Below are positions 13,901 to 21,077 of a stretch of DNA of 64,000 nucleotides, one piece after another. Position numbers and translations under genes: made by a program. The notes under the pieces were generated by a model. It saw only the letters and a list, made by a program, of their open reading frames with translations. It did no database searches and was not told the DNA's origin. Where the stretch lies: the IMG/VR virus record IMGVR_UViG_3300006923_000013, positions 21,788 through 85,787 of that record; one strand, 5' to 3'. The DNA comes from a virus. Within the stretch, counting starts at the first letter, position 1, and every line of letters begins with the position of its first letter.

Positions 13901-15164
13901 CTTCTTCTCTTCCTTCCCAATAAGCTCCTACACCTACACCACCAGCTCCTGCACCTGCATAAGCAGCTCTTCTTCCCCATTTACCTGTAGGTAAGAAGTT
14001 TTTAAACTTACTCCAAGGTAAGAACCCTATACCTGCTTCAATCACATCTGTGGCAAATAGATTTTGATTCAGGTCATACACAGCCCCTACAGTAGACATC
14101 GTTTGTTTTTCAAGAGCAGCTAACTCTTCTTCTGGCATTTCCTTGCCATTATTAAGCAGTCTGTATTTTCTTTTCTCTCCCTCAATCTTAGATTCAAATG
14201 CTTCGTGCATTTCTGCGTAAGATTCTCTATTTCTAGAGTAAAGCTGTGCAGCAAGTGCTCCGCCGAATCCTACAGCGAATCCAATAGTACCTCCAACTGT
14301 TACTCCACCTGCAGCTCCTGGTCCTGACCATATAGTCGCACCAAGTCCTACTGTAGCCCCTACAAGTGCTGTAGCCTTTCCTGCAATATAAGGAGCAGCC
14401 ATACTCGCCCCCATTGCTTGTATTTCAGACATAGTTCCACCTAAATGGTGTGCAAGCTCCATCCAACTGTCAGGCCAAGCTCCTGGATTTGCTACATCCT
14501 GATCAATCCTATGTTGACCATATTTTCCTAAATAGTCAGATGCAGCCTTATGTTCTATTTCGTTTTCTTTTATATCTTGCTCATAATCAGCAATATCATC
14601 ATCGATCTCTTGTAAAGCATCGAGCTGATCTTCAGTTGGTACTCCTCCTGAATTTTTAATATCTTCTTCGATTATGTTCTTTCTATTAGTAGCCTCAAGG
14701 ATCTCTCCTTTAGTAGCACTTATCTGAATAGCATCTATATTCTGCTGAAGAGCATTCCATACATTACGTATTCCACTCTTTTCTAAGATCTCTTCTTTAG
14801 TACTTACAACCAGTGCATCCTCAGGGTTAAAACGAGGATCACTGTTTAAAAGCTTTCTATCTTCTCCTCCTTTATTTATATACTTAAGTAACTCTGATTT
14901 ATAGCGTTGCTGAAGATACCCCGCTTTATCGGCTGTATAAGCATCCTGCTCTTCGAAAGAACGTGGGTCTTCTGGTCCATAAGGATTTATGGGATTCTCA
15001 AAAGGAAGCTCAGTATTTGGAGGGATTGGAGTTGTTGCTGTGCCTTGCTTATTTTGTAAAGGCTTATTCTGAAGTTCAGAGCGTAAGCTTTCGCTTTGCT
15101 CTACTTCCTTATTTTCAAACTGCTCTACATACTCTTCAATAGGCCTGTGTTGTTTAGCGCTCAT
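1986..15164 (-). CDS. Giant virion RNA polymerase polyprotein (zincin + RNAP + nucleotidyltransferase-like domain)
   Basis: At 4392 residues this is the largest protein here. DFDID at residues 2946-2950 matches the DxDxD Mg-binding loop of two-barrel RNA polymerases. It is preceded by a segment parallel to bacterial beta-prime (R2907-IP, then AFEVVGFLP, then the catalytic loop). K2594 in PTYIKYSQA is a candidate for the first-barrel lysine. Other parts: Gly/Ala-rich hydrophobic stretches at about 245-311 and 391-415, possibly membrane-active; a Glu/Lys/Pro-rich linker at about 870-1010; a zincin motif HEAYH at 1542-1546; and a C-terminal nucleotidyltransferase-like signature, GS at 4122-4123 with HDLD at 4141-4144. 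From memory, the homologous enzyme of Cellulophaga phage phi14:2 is about half this size and is packaged and ejected to transcribe early genes. Start ATG at 15164; the stop overlaps the next gene. The RNAP call is firm; the outer domains are motif-based. Confidence 0.88.
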   Translation of the reverse strand: MSAKQHRPIEEYVEQFENKEVEQSESLRSELQNKPLQNKQGTATTPIPPNTELPFENPINPYGPEDPRSFEEQDAYTADKAGYLQQRYKSELLKYINKGGEDRKLLNSDPRFNPEDALVVSTKEEILEKSGIRNVWNALQQNIDAIQISATKGEILEATNRKNIIEEDIKNSGGVPTEDQLDALQEIDDDIADYEQDIKENEIEHKAASDYLGKYGQHRIDQDVANPGAWPDSWMELAHHLGGTMSEIQAMGASMAAPYIAGKATALVGATVGLGATIWSGPGAAGGVTVGGTIGFAVGFGGALAAQLYSRNRESYAEMHEAFESKIEGEKRKYRLLNNGKEMPEEELAALEKQTMSTVGAVYDLNQNLFATDVIEAGIGFLPWSKFKNFLPTGKWGRRAAYAGAGAGGVGVGAYWEGREEGDQFLIKNGYLRGDYDDLERLESIVNSMGLAAETTGGMVNNSINRILDYRVAGGRTESKEFKASVDAGVMLGGVMGGTRTVGELGIRTAQKVVDNQMYGSDAEDFVEQVYDRYMDAEHNKAMSEWLFTKLQEKGGAKKLNKLLNKIEKSFPDIAEKMDMPKAREMVLVASAIHSNVNQEKFKSLSVEDKSTAFRALISNYSTGERLAEDISNAESEIQKVIAGLPAPTTEKEQGMSELIALKAELNVARAKLKRIKALPGTTDMRLAAINKIQEDYYTKILKGTKATEHKEAVPGLEKQYKTMLEQHGHTTTKSIPLNKDLQDLNNTAFAAKASKRENDVTRELIQSASNGETLMANPFIQDFGKTLERPEVKEKEPTIAKQNQEGLEENALVEYKDSNGQAQHGNLRITTDQEGNATYGVWNGEIEVPVERDNITLIVPIEEVKAENATSHGKQQNAKNEKKEQEAEKAKKAKEEEEEGSDDVDDLFSKFDEPVVPVIPVVDDALFENAEETAEEHAPEETGEVKADVGPEVVVEPEVVPTVNTSFENAEKVEHDNQDGNSGPKTEENTTEEEAVEPEPSFTDAKKPISLIGSIRNGIHITDLFLKYINSLPSIFFENKEVRYEIDFDSKYWYASSIIKDKYRNKITPPKDAPVGDLAKLHINVWIKDPKTGVEYSVNLQSGLTGDQSNKEATALLRRKIYKQYVAGEPAFGTISKYQEVRAFWNELRSRDGVKENIGEHFSIKSLFPDGPVVLGVKNDFEITGGGTTVGFDTGTKANNGVVYAMVVDPATEEPQSVKLNQRGLNENEVFDLLDILEFYKKARSKSSRYWRNEIDTGLSILQYLEMLTYSFESREYAKQHYTLGAGKGFSPFINTALVIEENQAYFYDGEAGDFVQLTESTKEQFIAWALANKKRQVHSTALNKSIFDIFTSETMSLKKRGSIVFQGVTYLEDEYDKYNEHFLTENNSEDVDMHVMRTDTKLDDQLRPKHLVHSASKFIFNTEVHNKSREEKEEKKKEDTKTAAKKETTNEGHNFQFGDDMENLSMEVEVGDDTSEKAPKEKFNEIKARAYLKRVLGDTVPVNIQKSLISLGRKGAYAYGVFRKGMITLSEQAVHGAEYHEAYHAVEELWLAPEQRRGLDIQTRQQFGVPTKAMIKEIQSKHKDITEEVAEAIYYSEIRAEEYRYWETTGETAGVGEKVIRWFKYIKALVGYMMNPKTRMHTDLLFYRMSAGYYANTKPISAKVEAWRSGKGLHALAMERLPLDPRTVEQTVNITLHHYIDNAGGIGGVHNIKDIESFEANAKESKKLHAFFKAYLEFKVKRAETIENEKPFLNARKLLLREVDVLVEHAELRLQQLGIRENEETRKDNADVLAASKSPFETSGKQNATTTTRVFFSFLPLFDKNGELVTNVDTGLPVMANPGHMWNTVEALLADTVTYTNEQGKTISSYDQMMVKLETLSVSDRTFESLYTRVKALPINERTQFFNAMSKSNSNFLTVLYQNLVYEVKGQVQKSLLYKFIDPQQQGKAYRIRDRWFENHKELPLYSKKEDKEGNLVITANKDVAARNSAMWLQVMLDLRNEGLTASTSHTTRIFLEHLGIEMSEEGLEQAFNLISPEFKTARRIFIGGMSKLMGTGSTYSMGTLAGKGKNKGNVAVDFVENHMLKESFVMKLAAGEAVVTEDFGQTTILGPEGKTYWIYSLNNFFKKRTLQMNRSSYYADELLKSPYHGQSQLLKQLKKGKKLVYKTFNTYKKQGGNDHGTDYKGLNPADEYTLRVNMTLKHTYSPATMADKGVWMLYKGVEYLTPSDINMIEYNKKTDTYIIPPHILKIFSTYAVTEMAAIYQADLQLFGKHALTDSQLIENYHYKGEDKKTGKLLRENANGTKFVTFPSFNDEEFLQKIGFKVGKTIVHPVIKDLLEKPAFVSKMTDIINDRIRAEVGTALRYSTIQTNPNGGLKNHAIATKTFSAFSTLDGQTVNEAGEIVHSADVRTRRAIAAFGLNSIISNLEAMQVYAGNPAFYFNMDELSKRMPSLIAPGQDLNLAVGEEFFKMAVLRDIEEPSAYFGEYLASYKAANKKHGWGFSEADIKRILKPYSKVNQADGQGYISLERWAFIMKRLGRWDNSKIDEIYKRLLAGAGTAKDMKFIAAMPLKGMHYELRPYKGLMVPTYIKYSQAVLFPQVVKGTDKLETLYATMTDKTNPIDEVIFESGIKVGAQSPKHFTGEGKLKLNVMTLRNEYWKLQQDLRPHTASESLEGSQVKRNLLANIRINAQYTLDGKKVTGQNLIKQAHDIDRELSNMGKDKLYEEFGITTNDEGDPQITDYTKLHELIYKEFSKKESTPRKLLDSLELRADKRGFLRPLHSHPYADKIDQLIGSIITARTVKLKMPGGSYIQLSNFGFKRTKRWSSLTDAEKAEIEMVTNPNDLKPGISEVNKGGEFVKFSRAQIMLPSWFRDLIPNYEKMSSAEIQKYISDKRLLRGIAYRIPNQGMSSIDAFEVVGFLPKSMGDAVVAYDDITAKTGSDFDIDKMFIMLPNFGVDKNSGKPYYIEYKESMKGPILPPTEKQIEAIQEKNKKGTTSKEKATEIYYSKKRAIRKKALQNRKLEIYDAVISDPKTYIDLITPLDSIGVKFRAAKVRFFENYTTVFDHKMRARGEALIAADKLEDFIKFVTDAMSVKGDLEWFSASFQVDVKQQFVGGKTGVALTARQLVDHAISQFSLSDNVSEESPLYFSENLGIGNKTKSGFSDLSQIYNTAKGTITNIISGRLNAYVDIAKDPYIFYLNNNEFTANTVFLLDRLGANPEWTDMFMSQPILKEWVEYAQYTRAGNTKRIWDEKTKKTLTDKEAVLRDYKKKYIETMEGEGMSYINAEKAFKDEIKNINSKFGSNTLKLDNLLNISTLEEGIKNKEATDIEHIIHQLTVVETFFHLRQRASVLSSAIGASKQDVEGAGGGMVNSLVSERKLSDALQDTGLRGIAARFENTMLAKYRDNSTSLMLSLFKDSFNIGSAGFGSALWQIEEMSNNEYFSKNPEKLRRAYRDLYSMYLAKKAKSLTQEKFQELVISDNNIVNQLAFWQTSSKSPIKENRLIKYLLASKGNISNIKDEIGSITVPNTQEKDGVSKDLLTEAWEQLYLHEDKKVQAFAKDLALYSFIVSGYTNKLFSFHELMPLSLEDELFDRFNEEANTIEVSDGKGGSAVVSDTTDPGLFSRAELDIFFRNNSHNTDLVPEISDKFAEKVTSELGLEVYGFATGDTSLVKTELIDGREEVTRVTKYVTVNERLYRHAGWNSKQLPVYVVVNKLGKNDRGKTLFEPFLREGKGSNINTNNIILLDKALQKNVIVGTTFATKKLKEAGILVEVELSTSPNETTDVNTLFHLEENSFLNEVERAATLMENAADLQSVFDGKELKPSDKEFLAENGFSQDEIDIIERWLQRNALIYKGKPFNVLMAYRFSSLLEGHKDIVAKMQTLGEKADKKLDNYLADFLEEYGVIVTERSMQDMEERYGEGVLGVAHTLRKVIDIAKEDRTKMVMPEEFSHMLVDLVGVKSDLIKPLMQNITSWGKFGAIKRAYAKNRLYQNIDGSPNMEKIKKEAIGQIIGEAIIYANEKRVPKGKFLKLAYEAYEAILKIAKSIASIPVEIMADEIAQQVLSGDKKFMETYGRAKDKNFTLKTFEEGATKFPKAFEVMETAISKLNAVLVGSLALRSQGNVYRDKAETLHDLDFVIPESKRHFDTIQEVVQWLETDVKKEIPNFIPIYVFRPEKDEKIVVNAIITTHPHLVEKFVSLKGNFNKRLDKFTKEEQSQMLLIDFFLNTEHEVVTEQGHASWVSIFEAKFSDALSRDKDYYDHRNFIPHDNENREFSPAQESDFVFLHFTVPQIFAIGNKYLNKGTLGKGKDKKLQKKGKYFYGFKHDHAKSANYIGHINNTVFNKSPVLKLVRTERGMRAQIRPEKYISKDDLNDDPHTKDNCK

Positions 15165-15169
15165 ACGTA

Positions 15170-15177
15170 CAAAGATA
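15170..15177 (-). promoter_or_regulatory. TAnnTTTG box just upstream of the RNA polymerase gene
   Basis: The minus strand reads TATCTTTG, the Bacteroidetes -7 consensus. Only five bases separate it from the ATG, so a transcript from it would be nearly leaderless. It may be chance. Confidence 0.2.
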
Positions 15178-15188
15178 ATAAGTTAAAT

Positions 15189-17789
15189 TTAGGCAGGTTC
15201 AATATGCACATGTCCTCCATGAGATAGAACTTTATACCCTTTAGGCTCTAATTCTGCTTTAATAGATGCAATTAACGCTGGATCCTTTATATTAAAATCA
15301 ATTGCTGATCCTACTCTATGTTTGCTACTAACTGCGGCAGGACTTCCAGTATTTTTAAGAAACTTTTGAAGTGCTTCTGGCCTTCCCATAGAATTGACAT
15401 TTATACTGGGAACTCCATTTGCTTGCGCCCAACTGTCTACAGCAGTAAGTATAGCTTTTCCCTCATTTGATACATAAGGAGCACTTACCTTACCACTTTT
15501 AATATCTCCTTGAGTAGCTATGTTACTATCCCAATTAAGAGTTTTATAGGCAGAACTATCTACTTTAGTTAAATTATTAGCTTTACCCCACTTATCCATT
15601 TGTGCTGTATATGTGGCACCATCTATAGGAGTATTGTCTCCTTTACTGAGATCTAATCCAAAGTCATCGATTGCAAAAGCGTCACTTCCAAAGGAAGCAA
15701 GTCCTTGTTTTTCCATCGCCGCACTAAAATTATCATGTACTTGGGCCAAAGCTTGTTGTTTAACATCTGCAGGCCAGTCTGATTTTCTGATCTGATCGGC
15801 TCTACGTCCAAAATGCTCTATTGCAGTAGTTAATTCACTAAATGATTTAACAAGTTGAGGATTCTTAGTTCGTGCGCTGGATGCAGTAATATTTAACTTA
15901 TTTTTTATTACTTTTTCATTACCGTCTAACTCTAAATTTTTCAGTGCTAAAAGTGCAGAATTATGATAATTACTTACTGCCTCACCATTATCTCCTTTTG
16001 GCATCAGTCTATTAGCTTTCTTAAAGGCTGCATGCTCTATAGCAACACCCATTCTCTCCATTTTTGCATTGTATTCTGCCTGTTTTAAGAGCTCTGCCTG
16101 TCTTTTATCTACTGCATCTATATTACGTGCGTCTCTTTGTTTAGTGGTAGAATGTTTAAAGTCTCTGTCTTCTCTTGCTGTTCGATCACTTCCATTAGGA
16201 ACTAATATTTGCATAGAGTAAAGCTCTTCACCGTCACTTTTACCTTCAGATTTAACAAGTCCAAGAGTACTGGTAACTAGAGACCTTAGATTCCAGTCTC
16301 CTTCTAAAAATAAATCTTCCCAATCACTGTGCTTAAGCCATGAACTGCTTCCACCAAAGAAAGCCGTAGCTTCAGTATCTGTAAAAAGAACTTTCGCCCT
16401 TGTATACAGTTTCCCATTGATCATAGTTGTATTATTTACATCTGGAATTTGAGTTTTAATGCGATGTCCTCCTAAAGAGCTTGTAAAGTTATGAATAAGT
16501 TTTGCGTGTCCGTCTGTTAAATCAGTTTCTTTTATATATGTTTCATAGAAGTCTGCTTTTCGTCCTTCTTCTATGTTTTCAAAAGGATCTATGCCAGAAT
16601 CTAAATACTTTGCTTCTTCTTTTACACGAGCTATAAGTCGCTTCTCAGCAGCCGTTTTATTTCCCTTATCTGCAAGTAGTTCCATTACTGTACGAACATC
16701 TGCATCATCATAGAAATCTTCAAGCTCCATTCCAGCTAATCGTTGTGATTTTGCTTTATTAGCATCGTATCCTACATCTCCTTCATGGTAGGTTTCTCCA
16801 TTTAAGGTATAAGGAAGATTATTAGCCTCTAACAAAGGTTCTATATATACCTTTGATCCTTGACCTAAATTCATAGGAGTAATTAAGATATCAGCTCCAT
16901 TATGGTCTATTTTCTCAGGCTTTCCATGTACTAAAGCAAGGGACTCTGGACTCACTGTAACATGTGTTTCTCCCCCTGATATCAAAGGTTCATATATAGT
17001 TTCGTGTGTATAACTTCTTGACGCTGCTACTGCTGCCGCCTCTTTTTCTTGTTGTTCTTCTAATGTCTCTGCTTGTGTTCCGCGATTAAGGTTCCAAACC
17101 TCTACAGCTTTGTTTTGGAGTTTATCGTGTGCAAACTTCTCCAGTGCAACGGGATCGTTTATATCTCCATCTTGATCAAAGAATGCTTGTACAACTCTAG
17201 GATCTTGAGCGAAGTTAGCTGCACCTTGAGCTGCTACCATTTGTAAGAACTTCAAATCCGTTGCAGATTCATCTGGTACATCATCGAAATACGCTTCTGC
17301 TGGATCATTTAAAGTTACTGTACCTATATTTCCTATTGAAAGTCTTCCAGTACCACCTAGATTATTAACGTCCTCTGCAAAGTTTCTATTAGTTCTAGGA
17401 TCATTTTTACCAGCTAAGATATTAGCTTGTCTGGCCTTTTCTCCTGCTACTGCAAAATCAGCATTATATTGAATATCAGCAAGTCTTGGATCACTGGCTA
17501 TTCGTCCTATTTCTTTTGTAAGACGTCCTGTACTTCCACTAAGATCCTGTTCAGACGCAGTTTTCATGTATTCATCGAATTCCGCCTGTTTTTGCTTTAA
17601 ATATACTTCATCATCAGAATTTGGAACGTAATCTATATCGAATAATTCGTCCTTAGCAGTCTGCAACTGTTCAACAGCTTTATCTTGTCTCCCTTGCTTA
17701 TATTTCGCCGCACTAAGTAGCTCTGCAAATGGATACTTATATGTATAATCGACAGAAGGGACCGAAGTAGTCTTATAGAATCTTCCCAT
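15189..17789 (-). CDS. Internal virion protein with C-terminal M15-type peptidase domain
   Basis: 866 residues. The last about 90 residues carry the zinc-ligand pattern of the M15/LAS peptidase family: H824 and D831 in SKHRVGSAIDF, then H860-V-H862 in GGHVHIEP four residues from the end. Such enzymes cut D-Ala-containing peptide bonds in peptidoglycan. The long N-terminal part (MGRFYKTTSVPSVDY...) has helical, Gln/Asp/Lys-rich sequence like other large virion proteins and shows no enzyme motif. It lies between the cargo-like protein and the RNA polymerase, all in one transcript direction. That position suggests a particle component that opens the wall during entry and not a free endolysin. 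The peptidase call is strong; its timing of action is inferred. Confidence 0.8.
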   Translation of the reverse strand: MGRFYKTTSVPSVDYTYKYPFAELLSAAKYKQGRQDKAVEQLQTAKDELFDIDYVPNSDDEVYLKQKQAEFDEYMKTASEQDLSGSTGRLTKEIGRIASDPRLADIQYNADFAVAGEKARQANILAGKNDPRTNRNFAEDVNNLGGTGRLSIGNIGTVTLNDPAEAYFDDVPDESATDLKFLQMVAAQGAANFAQDPRVVQAFFDQDGDINDPVALEKFAHDKLQNKAVEVWNLNRGTQAETLEEQQEKEAAAVAASRSYTHETIYEPLISGGETHVTVSPESLALVHGKPEKIDHNGADILITPMNLGQGSKVYIEPLLEANNLPYTLNGETYHEGDVGYDANKAKSQRLAGMELEDFYDDADVRTVMELLADKGNKTAAEKRLIARVKEEAKYLDSGIDPFENIEEGRKADFYETYIKETDLTDGHAKLIHNFTSSLGGHRIKTQIPDVNNTTMINGKLYTRAKVLFTDTEATAFFGGSSSWLKHSDWEDLFLEGDWNLRSLVTSTLGLVKSEGKSDGEELYSMQILVPNGSDRTAREDRDFKHSTTKQRDARNIDAVDKRQAELLKQAEYNAKMERMGVAIEHAAFKKANRLMPKGDNGEAVSNYHNSALLALKNLELDGNEKVIKNKLNITASSARTKNPQLVKSFSELTTAIEHFGRRADQIRKSDWPADVKQQALAQVHDNFSAAMEKQGLASFGSDAFAIDDFGLDLSKGDNTPIDGATYTAQMDKWGKANNLTKVDSSAYKTLNWDSNIATQGDIKSGKVSAPYVSNEGKAILTAVDSWAQANGVPSINVNSMGRPEALQKFLKNTGSPAAVSSKHRVGSAIDFNIKDPALIASIKAELEPKGYKVLSHGGHVHIEPA

Positions 17790-17791
17790 AA

Positions 17792-20700
17792 TTATTGTCC
17801 TAGTAGTTTTTGAATCATACCTCCTAAGAAGTATTCTTGTACTTGAGGATTAGGATTTTGTTGCATATTCCTCAATATCATTTGTATGTCGTTCTGTTGT
17901 CCTATTGGTTGATTGAACCCTTGAGGCATTTGTCTTCTTTTAGCAAGTAAAGTAGCTAACGATTCTGGTTCTTGGCCACCAACTTCTCCACCGTCTTCCA
18001 TAAGTCCACCTAATAGTCCACTAAGCATACCACCTATTCCACCACCTCCACCATCTTCTTCTTTTTTATCTCCACCCCCAAGTAACCCACCAAGTAGTCC
18101 ACCACCTTCTCCGCCACTAAGAGCTCCGAGTACAATAGGGGCCGCTTTAGCTAAAAGTGGCCAAAAGTACTCCTGCAATCCTGTATCGGGATTCGTAGTT
18201 CCAGAACCTCCCATAGACTTTAGCATGTTCTTCTCTGCTTGATTAACATGAACAAGTTCAGTATCTCCAAATCTTCCTTTCTTCTTAAGATTTTCAACTG
18301 ATGCTCCTCTTCTATATCCTCGGATTGGTCCCCCATATCTTGATTTTTCCACTTCGTCTTTATTCTTAAATAGATTCATTAATGTACTTACCATATCTCC
18401 TTGTTCGCCTTTCTTAGTAAAGGTGCCGTTGGTCTCTTCGAATCCAGTTGCACTATTGGCTGCATTGGATAATTGAGTATTGGTAAAGGCTTGGTTCATA
18501 GCTTTAGCTTGGTCCAATCCTAATTTACCTGTTGTAACTGCATTTTGTCCTAAGGCAGTATAATAGTTATCGAGGTTCTGTAGTGTTCGTACAGCTTTTG
18601 TGTCCTCTCCTTGCATTTGTCTGGCTTCACTTTGATTCTGAAACTGTGCAAGTTTATTCTTTTGAGCTATACTCATTTGATCATAGCCTAACTGGGTCTT
18701 CAAGTCTGCTTTTTGTTTTTGAGTATACGCATTTTGTAATTGTGCATTACGTGTTCCTGCAGATGCACTTTGATTACCTAATATCTGTGCTTTAAGGTCA
18801 GAACCTATTGCAGATAATGCTTGTTGCTTTTTAGCCTCTATAGTATCTAATCCTTGGTCTACAGTTCCTTCGGCTCTTTTCCCGAAGTTCCTAAAATGAT
18901 TCAGTTCTGCTGGAGTAGCGGCTCTATTAGCTTCAGTTATAGCCGCAAGTTCAGGGCCTAACTTCTGTAATATATCCATACCAAATTGATCTCCTGGAGG
19001 CTGTTTACTTTGCCCTTTGCCCATCTGACCACCTATGTCTTTAAACATATCAAGTATATCCTCCTGTCTACTTCTTGTTGGAGGTTCAGATATAGTAAGC
19101 TCAGGTGGAAGTGTTTTTGGGCCTGGAGCTGATTTTGGTATACTTTTAGAGGGCACACCAGACATTCCTTTCGGAGTCATTGGTACCATATCTCGTATTT
19201 TACTTCCTTCTAATGCAGCCGCATCTTTAAGTGTTCCTGGAATAAAACTAGGTAATGGAGCATATGGCATCTTCTCTATAGCTGGAGTGTCTACACTGGA
19301 AGTACTTCGAGGGTCTATAGGAGTAAAAGATGTTCTAGATCCTATATCCCTACCGTGTACAGCTTGCCCCGTACTCCAAGTCATTTGTTGTTCTTCCGAC
19401 ATAGATGCCCATAGTGCATTAGGATCTTTACCTATGGCTTCAGCATAAGAAATAAATTCTTCTGATGGATCTGTAATTACACTTGCTCCATCAGCATAGT
19501 TCATAATGCTATTTTTATGTCCTTGAGACAATGGTACTACCTTACCACCACGTTTGAATCCATTCTTAGTGATAGGCTTACCTTGCTGAAGCATCTCATC
19601 CATTTGAATCTGATCTACTTGTTCTTGCTGCTCTTTAGCTTTCTTCTCCTCTACTATTTGATTCTTATGTGCATTTTCTTCTGTTTCCAGATCTCCAAGC
19701 CTCTTCCTAATAGTATTCATAGCAAAGAGGTCTCTCTTTACATCTGGATCTAACATCTTCTCTTCGAGCTTTGCAGCTTCTTTCTCTCGCCTTTCTTTCT
19801 GTTTAGTGTGTTTTCCTTTAGGATATATAAATGTCTCTCCTCCTTCTACCTCTATACCTTCACCACCTTCTGCTTCTATTTCCTGTTGTCCTTGTCCTTC
19901 TGCAGGTGTTACTACAGCCATTCCACCATTATCATGTGATGGTCCCTGTAGTTTGGCATATCCTTCAAAGTTTTCGGGTATGATTAATCCACCATCAGGC
20001 CCTTGTTGCATACCTCCTGCTGGTGCATTTGGTGCAATTTGTCGGTCTCGCATCTGAAGTGCTTCCAGATGATTGGTATTTTGGAAATCTGTTACTGGTC
20101 CCCCGTCTTCCATGATTCCTCCTAAGAGTTCGCTTATCATGTCCATGCCAGGTATTTGCATGCCTCCACCTTTTCCGCCTTTGTCGCCTCCCATCATTCC
20201 TCCCATTCCTCCAGACAGCATTTGAGGAATCTGGGAAAGCATACCCATCATACCATTTCCTCTTCTTTCTTTTTGTTCATTATTACCTACAGATTTGAAC
20301 ATAGGATTAATATCCTGACGTACAACCTGATTACTCTGAGGCCCAGAGCGTACTCCCATCTGCTGATTATTTTTTACTCCTTTTTCTATATAATGTTGAG
20401 TAAGATCTTTCTGTCGAGCTAACTCATTGGCTTTATTGTTTCTTCCTCCAAGACCTTGCATCAACTGCGGCAATTGTCCTATCATAGAATGTGGTCCTGG
20501 AACCTTATCCATCATTCCACTACCCATACTGCCTCCTTGTCCCCCTCCCATACCAGGAAGACCCATTCCACCACTTTGTCCACCGCCTTGTCCAAGTCCA
20601 CCGAGTATAGGACCTAATATATCCATAATACCTCCCATACCACCATCTTGACCACTTACATCTGGGGGATTGTCTCCTGGAGTACCTCCTGGAGAAGTTG

Positions 20701-21076
20701 GAGGAAAACAACCTCCATACACACAGTCCACTTCTTCTCCCAGCCCATACTTAGGAATATTACCACCTTGCTCAAATGGTAGCTTAAAGTTACCAAGTCC
20801 GCCTCCACCTATTCCGCCAGGTAATTGCATACCTCCTCCTCCCATTCCTGGGAGATTCAATCCATTCATTTGTGGCATAGCACCCGCTATTCCGTTGCCA
20901 CCGCCTCCTAGCATACCCATAAGCTGCTCTAGTATTCCTCCCTTATTATCTGTATCGTCACGTACAAACTGATCAAAGCGCCCAGTTACCTGACCACCTT
21001 CATCATACTTATTTTCTTTTTTAAAGGTCTTAGCTAAGTAACTGTACTGCTTTTGACGTTTTTTTGAATGCTTCAT
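17792..21076 (-). CDS. Gly/Met-rich cargo-like internal virion protein
   Basis: 1094 residues. The first third is extreme low complexity, rich in Gly, Met, Pro and Gln (runs such as GGMGGMMGGDKGGKGGG). Short GG motifs of the form xGGx[VI] recur along the chain: EGGQV, QGGNI, DGGPV, RGGKV, YGGPI, DGGEV, LGGMI. A central segment reads SHDNGGMAVV, then EVEGGETFIYP, a pattern I recall from virion proteins of Bacteroidetes phages. The region around residues 720-890 is Gln/Ala-rich and helical. It sits directly after the muzzle gene (TAAgATG) and before the M15 protein, matching the cargo-protein slot of crAss-like phages. No enzyme motif is visible. The structural role is well supported by context; the cargo assignment is inference. 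Confidence 0.7.
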   Translation of the reverse strand: MKHSKKRQKQYSYLAKTFKKENKYDEGGQVTGRFDQFVRDDTDNKGGILEQLMGMLGGGGNGIAGAMPQMNGLNLPGMGGGGMQLPGGIGGGGLGNFKLPFEQGGNIPKYGLGEEVDCVYGGCFPPTSPGGTPGDNPPDVSGQDGGMGGIMDILGPILGGLGQGGGQSGGMGLPGMGGGQGGSMGSGMMDKVPGPHSMIGQLPQLMQGLGGRNNKANELARQKDLTQHYIEKGVKNNQQMGVRSGPQSNQVVRQDINPMFKSVGNNEQKERRGNGMMGMLSQIPQMLSGGMGGMMGGDKGGKGGGMQIPGMDMISELLGGIMEDGGPVTDFQNTNHLEALQMRDRQIAPNAPAGGMQQGPDGGLIIPENFEGYAKLQGPSHDNGGMAVVTPAEGQGQQEIEAEGGEGIEVEGGETFIYPKGKHTKQKERREKEAAKLEEKMLDPDVKRDLFAMNTIRKRLGDLETEENAHKNQIVEEKKAKEQQEQVDQIQMDEMLQQGKPITKNGFKRGGKVVPLSQGHKNSIMNYADGASVITDPSEEFISYAEAIGKDPNALWASMSEEQQMTWSTGQAVHGRDIGSRTSFTPIDPRSTSSVDTPAIEKMPYAPLPSFIPGTLKDAAALEGSKIRDMVPMTPKGMSGVPSKSIPKSAPGPKTLPPELTISEPPTRSRQEDILDMFKDIGGQMGKGQSKQPPGDQFGMDILQKLGPELAAITEANRAATPAELNHFRNFGKRAEGTVDQGLDTIEAKKQQALSAIGSDLKAQILGNQSASAGTRNAQLQNAYTQKQKADLKTQLGYDQMSIAQKNKLAQFQNQSEARQMQGEDTKAVRTLQNLDNYYTALGQNAVTTGKLGLDQAKAMNQAFTNTQLSNAANSATGFEETNGTFTKKGEQGDMVSTLMNLFKNKDEVEKSRYGGPIRGYRRGASVENLKKKGRFGDTELVHVNQAEKNMLKSMGGSGTTNPDTGLQEYFWPLLAKAAPIVLGALSGGEGGGLLGGLLGGGDKKEEDGGGGGIGGMLSGLLGGLMEDGGEVGGQEPESLATLLAKRRQMPQGFNQPIGQQNDIQMILRNMQQNPNPQVQEYFLGGMIQKLLGQ

Positions 21077-21077
21077 C

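Noticed and set aside
20400-20980. Low-complexity GG repeats as a DNA satellite or assembly artefact
   Set aside because: The frame stays open with varied codons for Gly and Met, so it is a real low-complexity protein segment.
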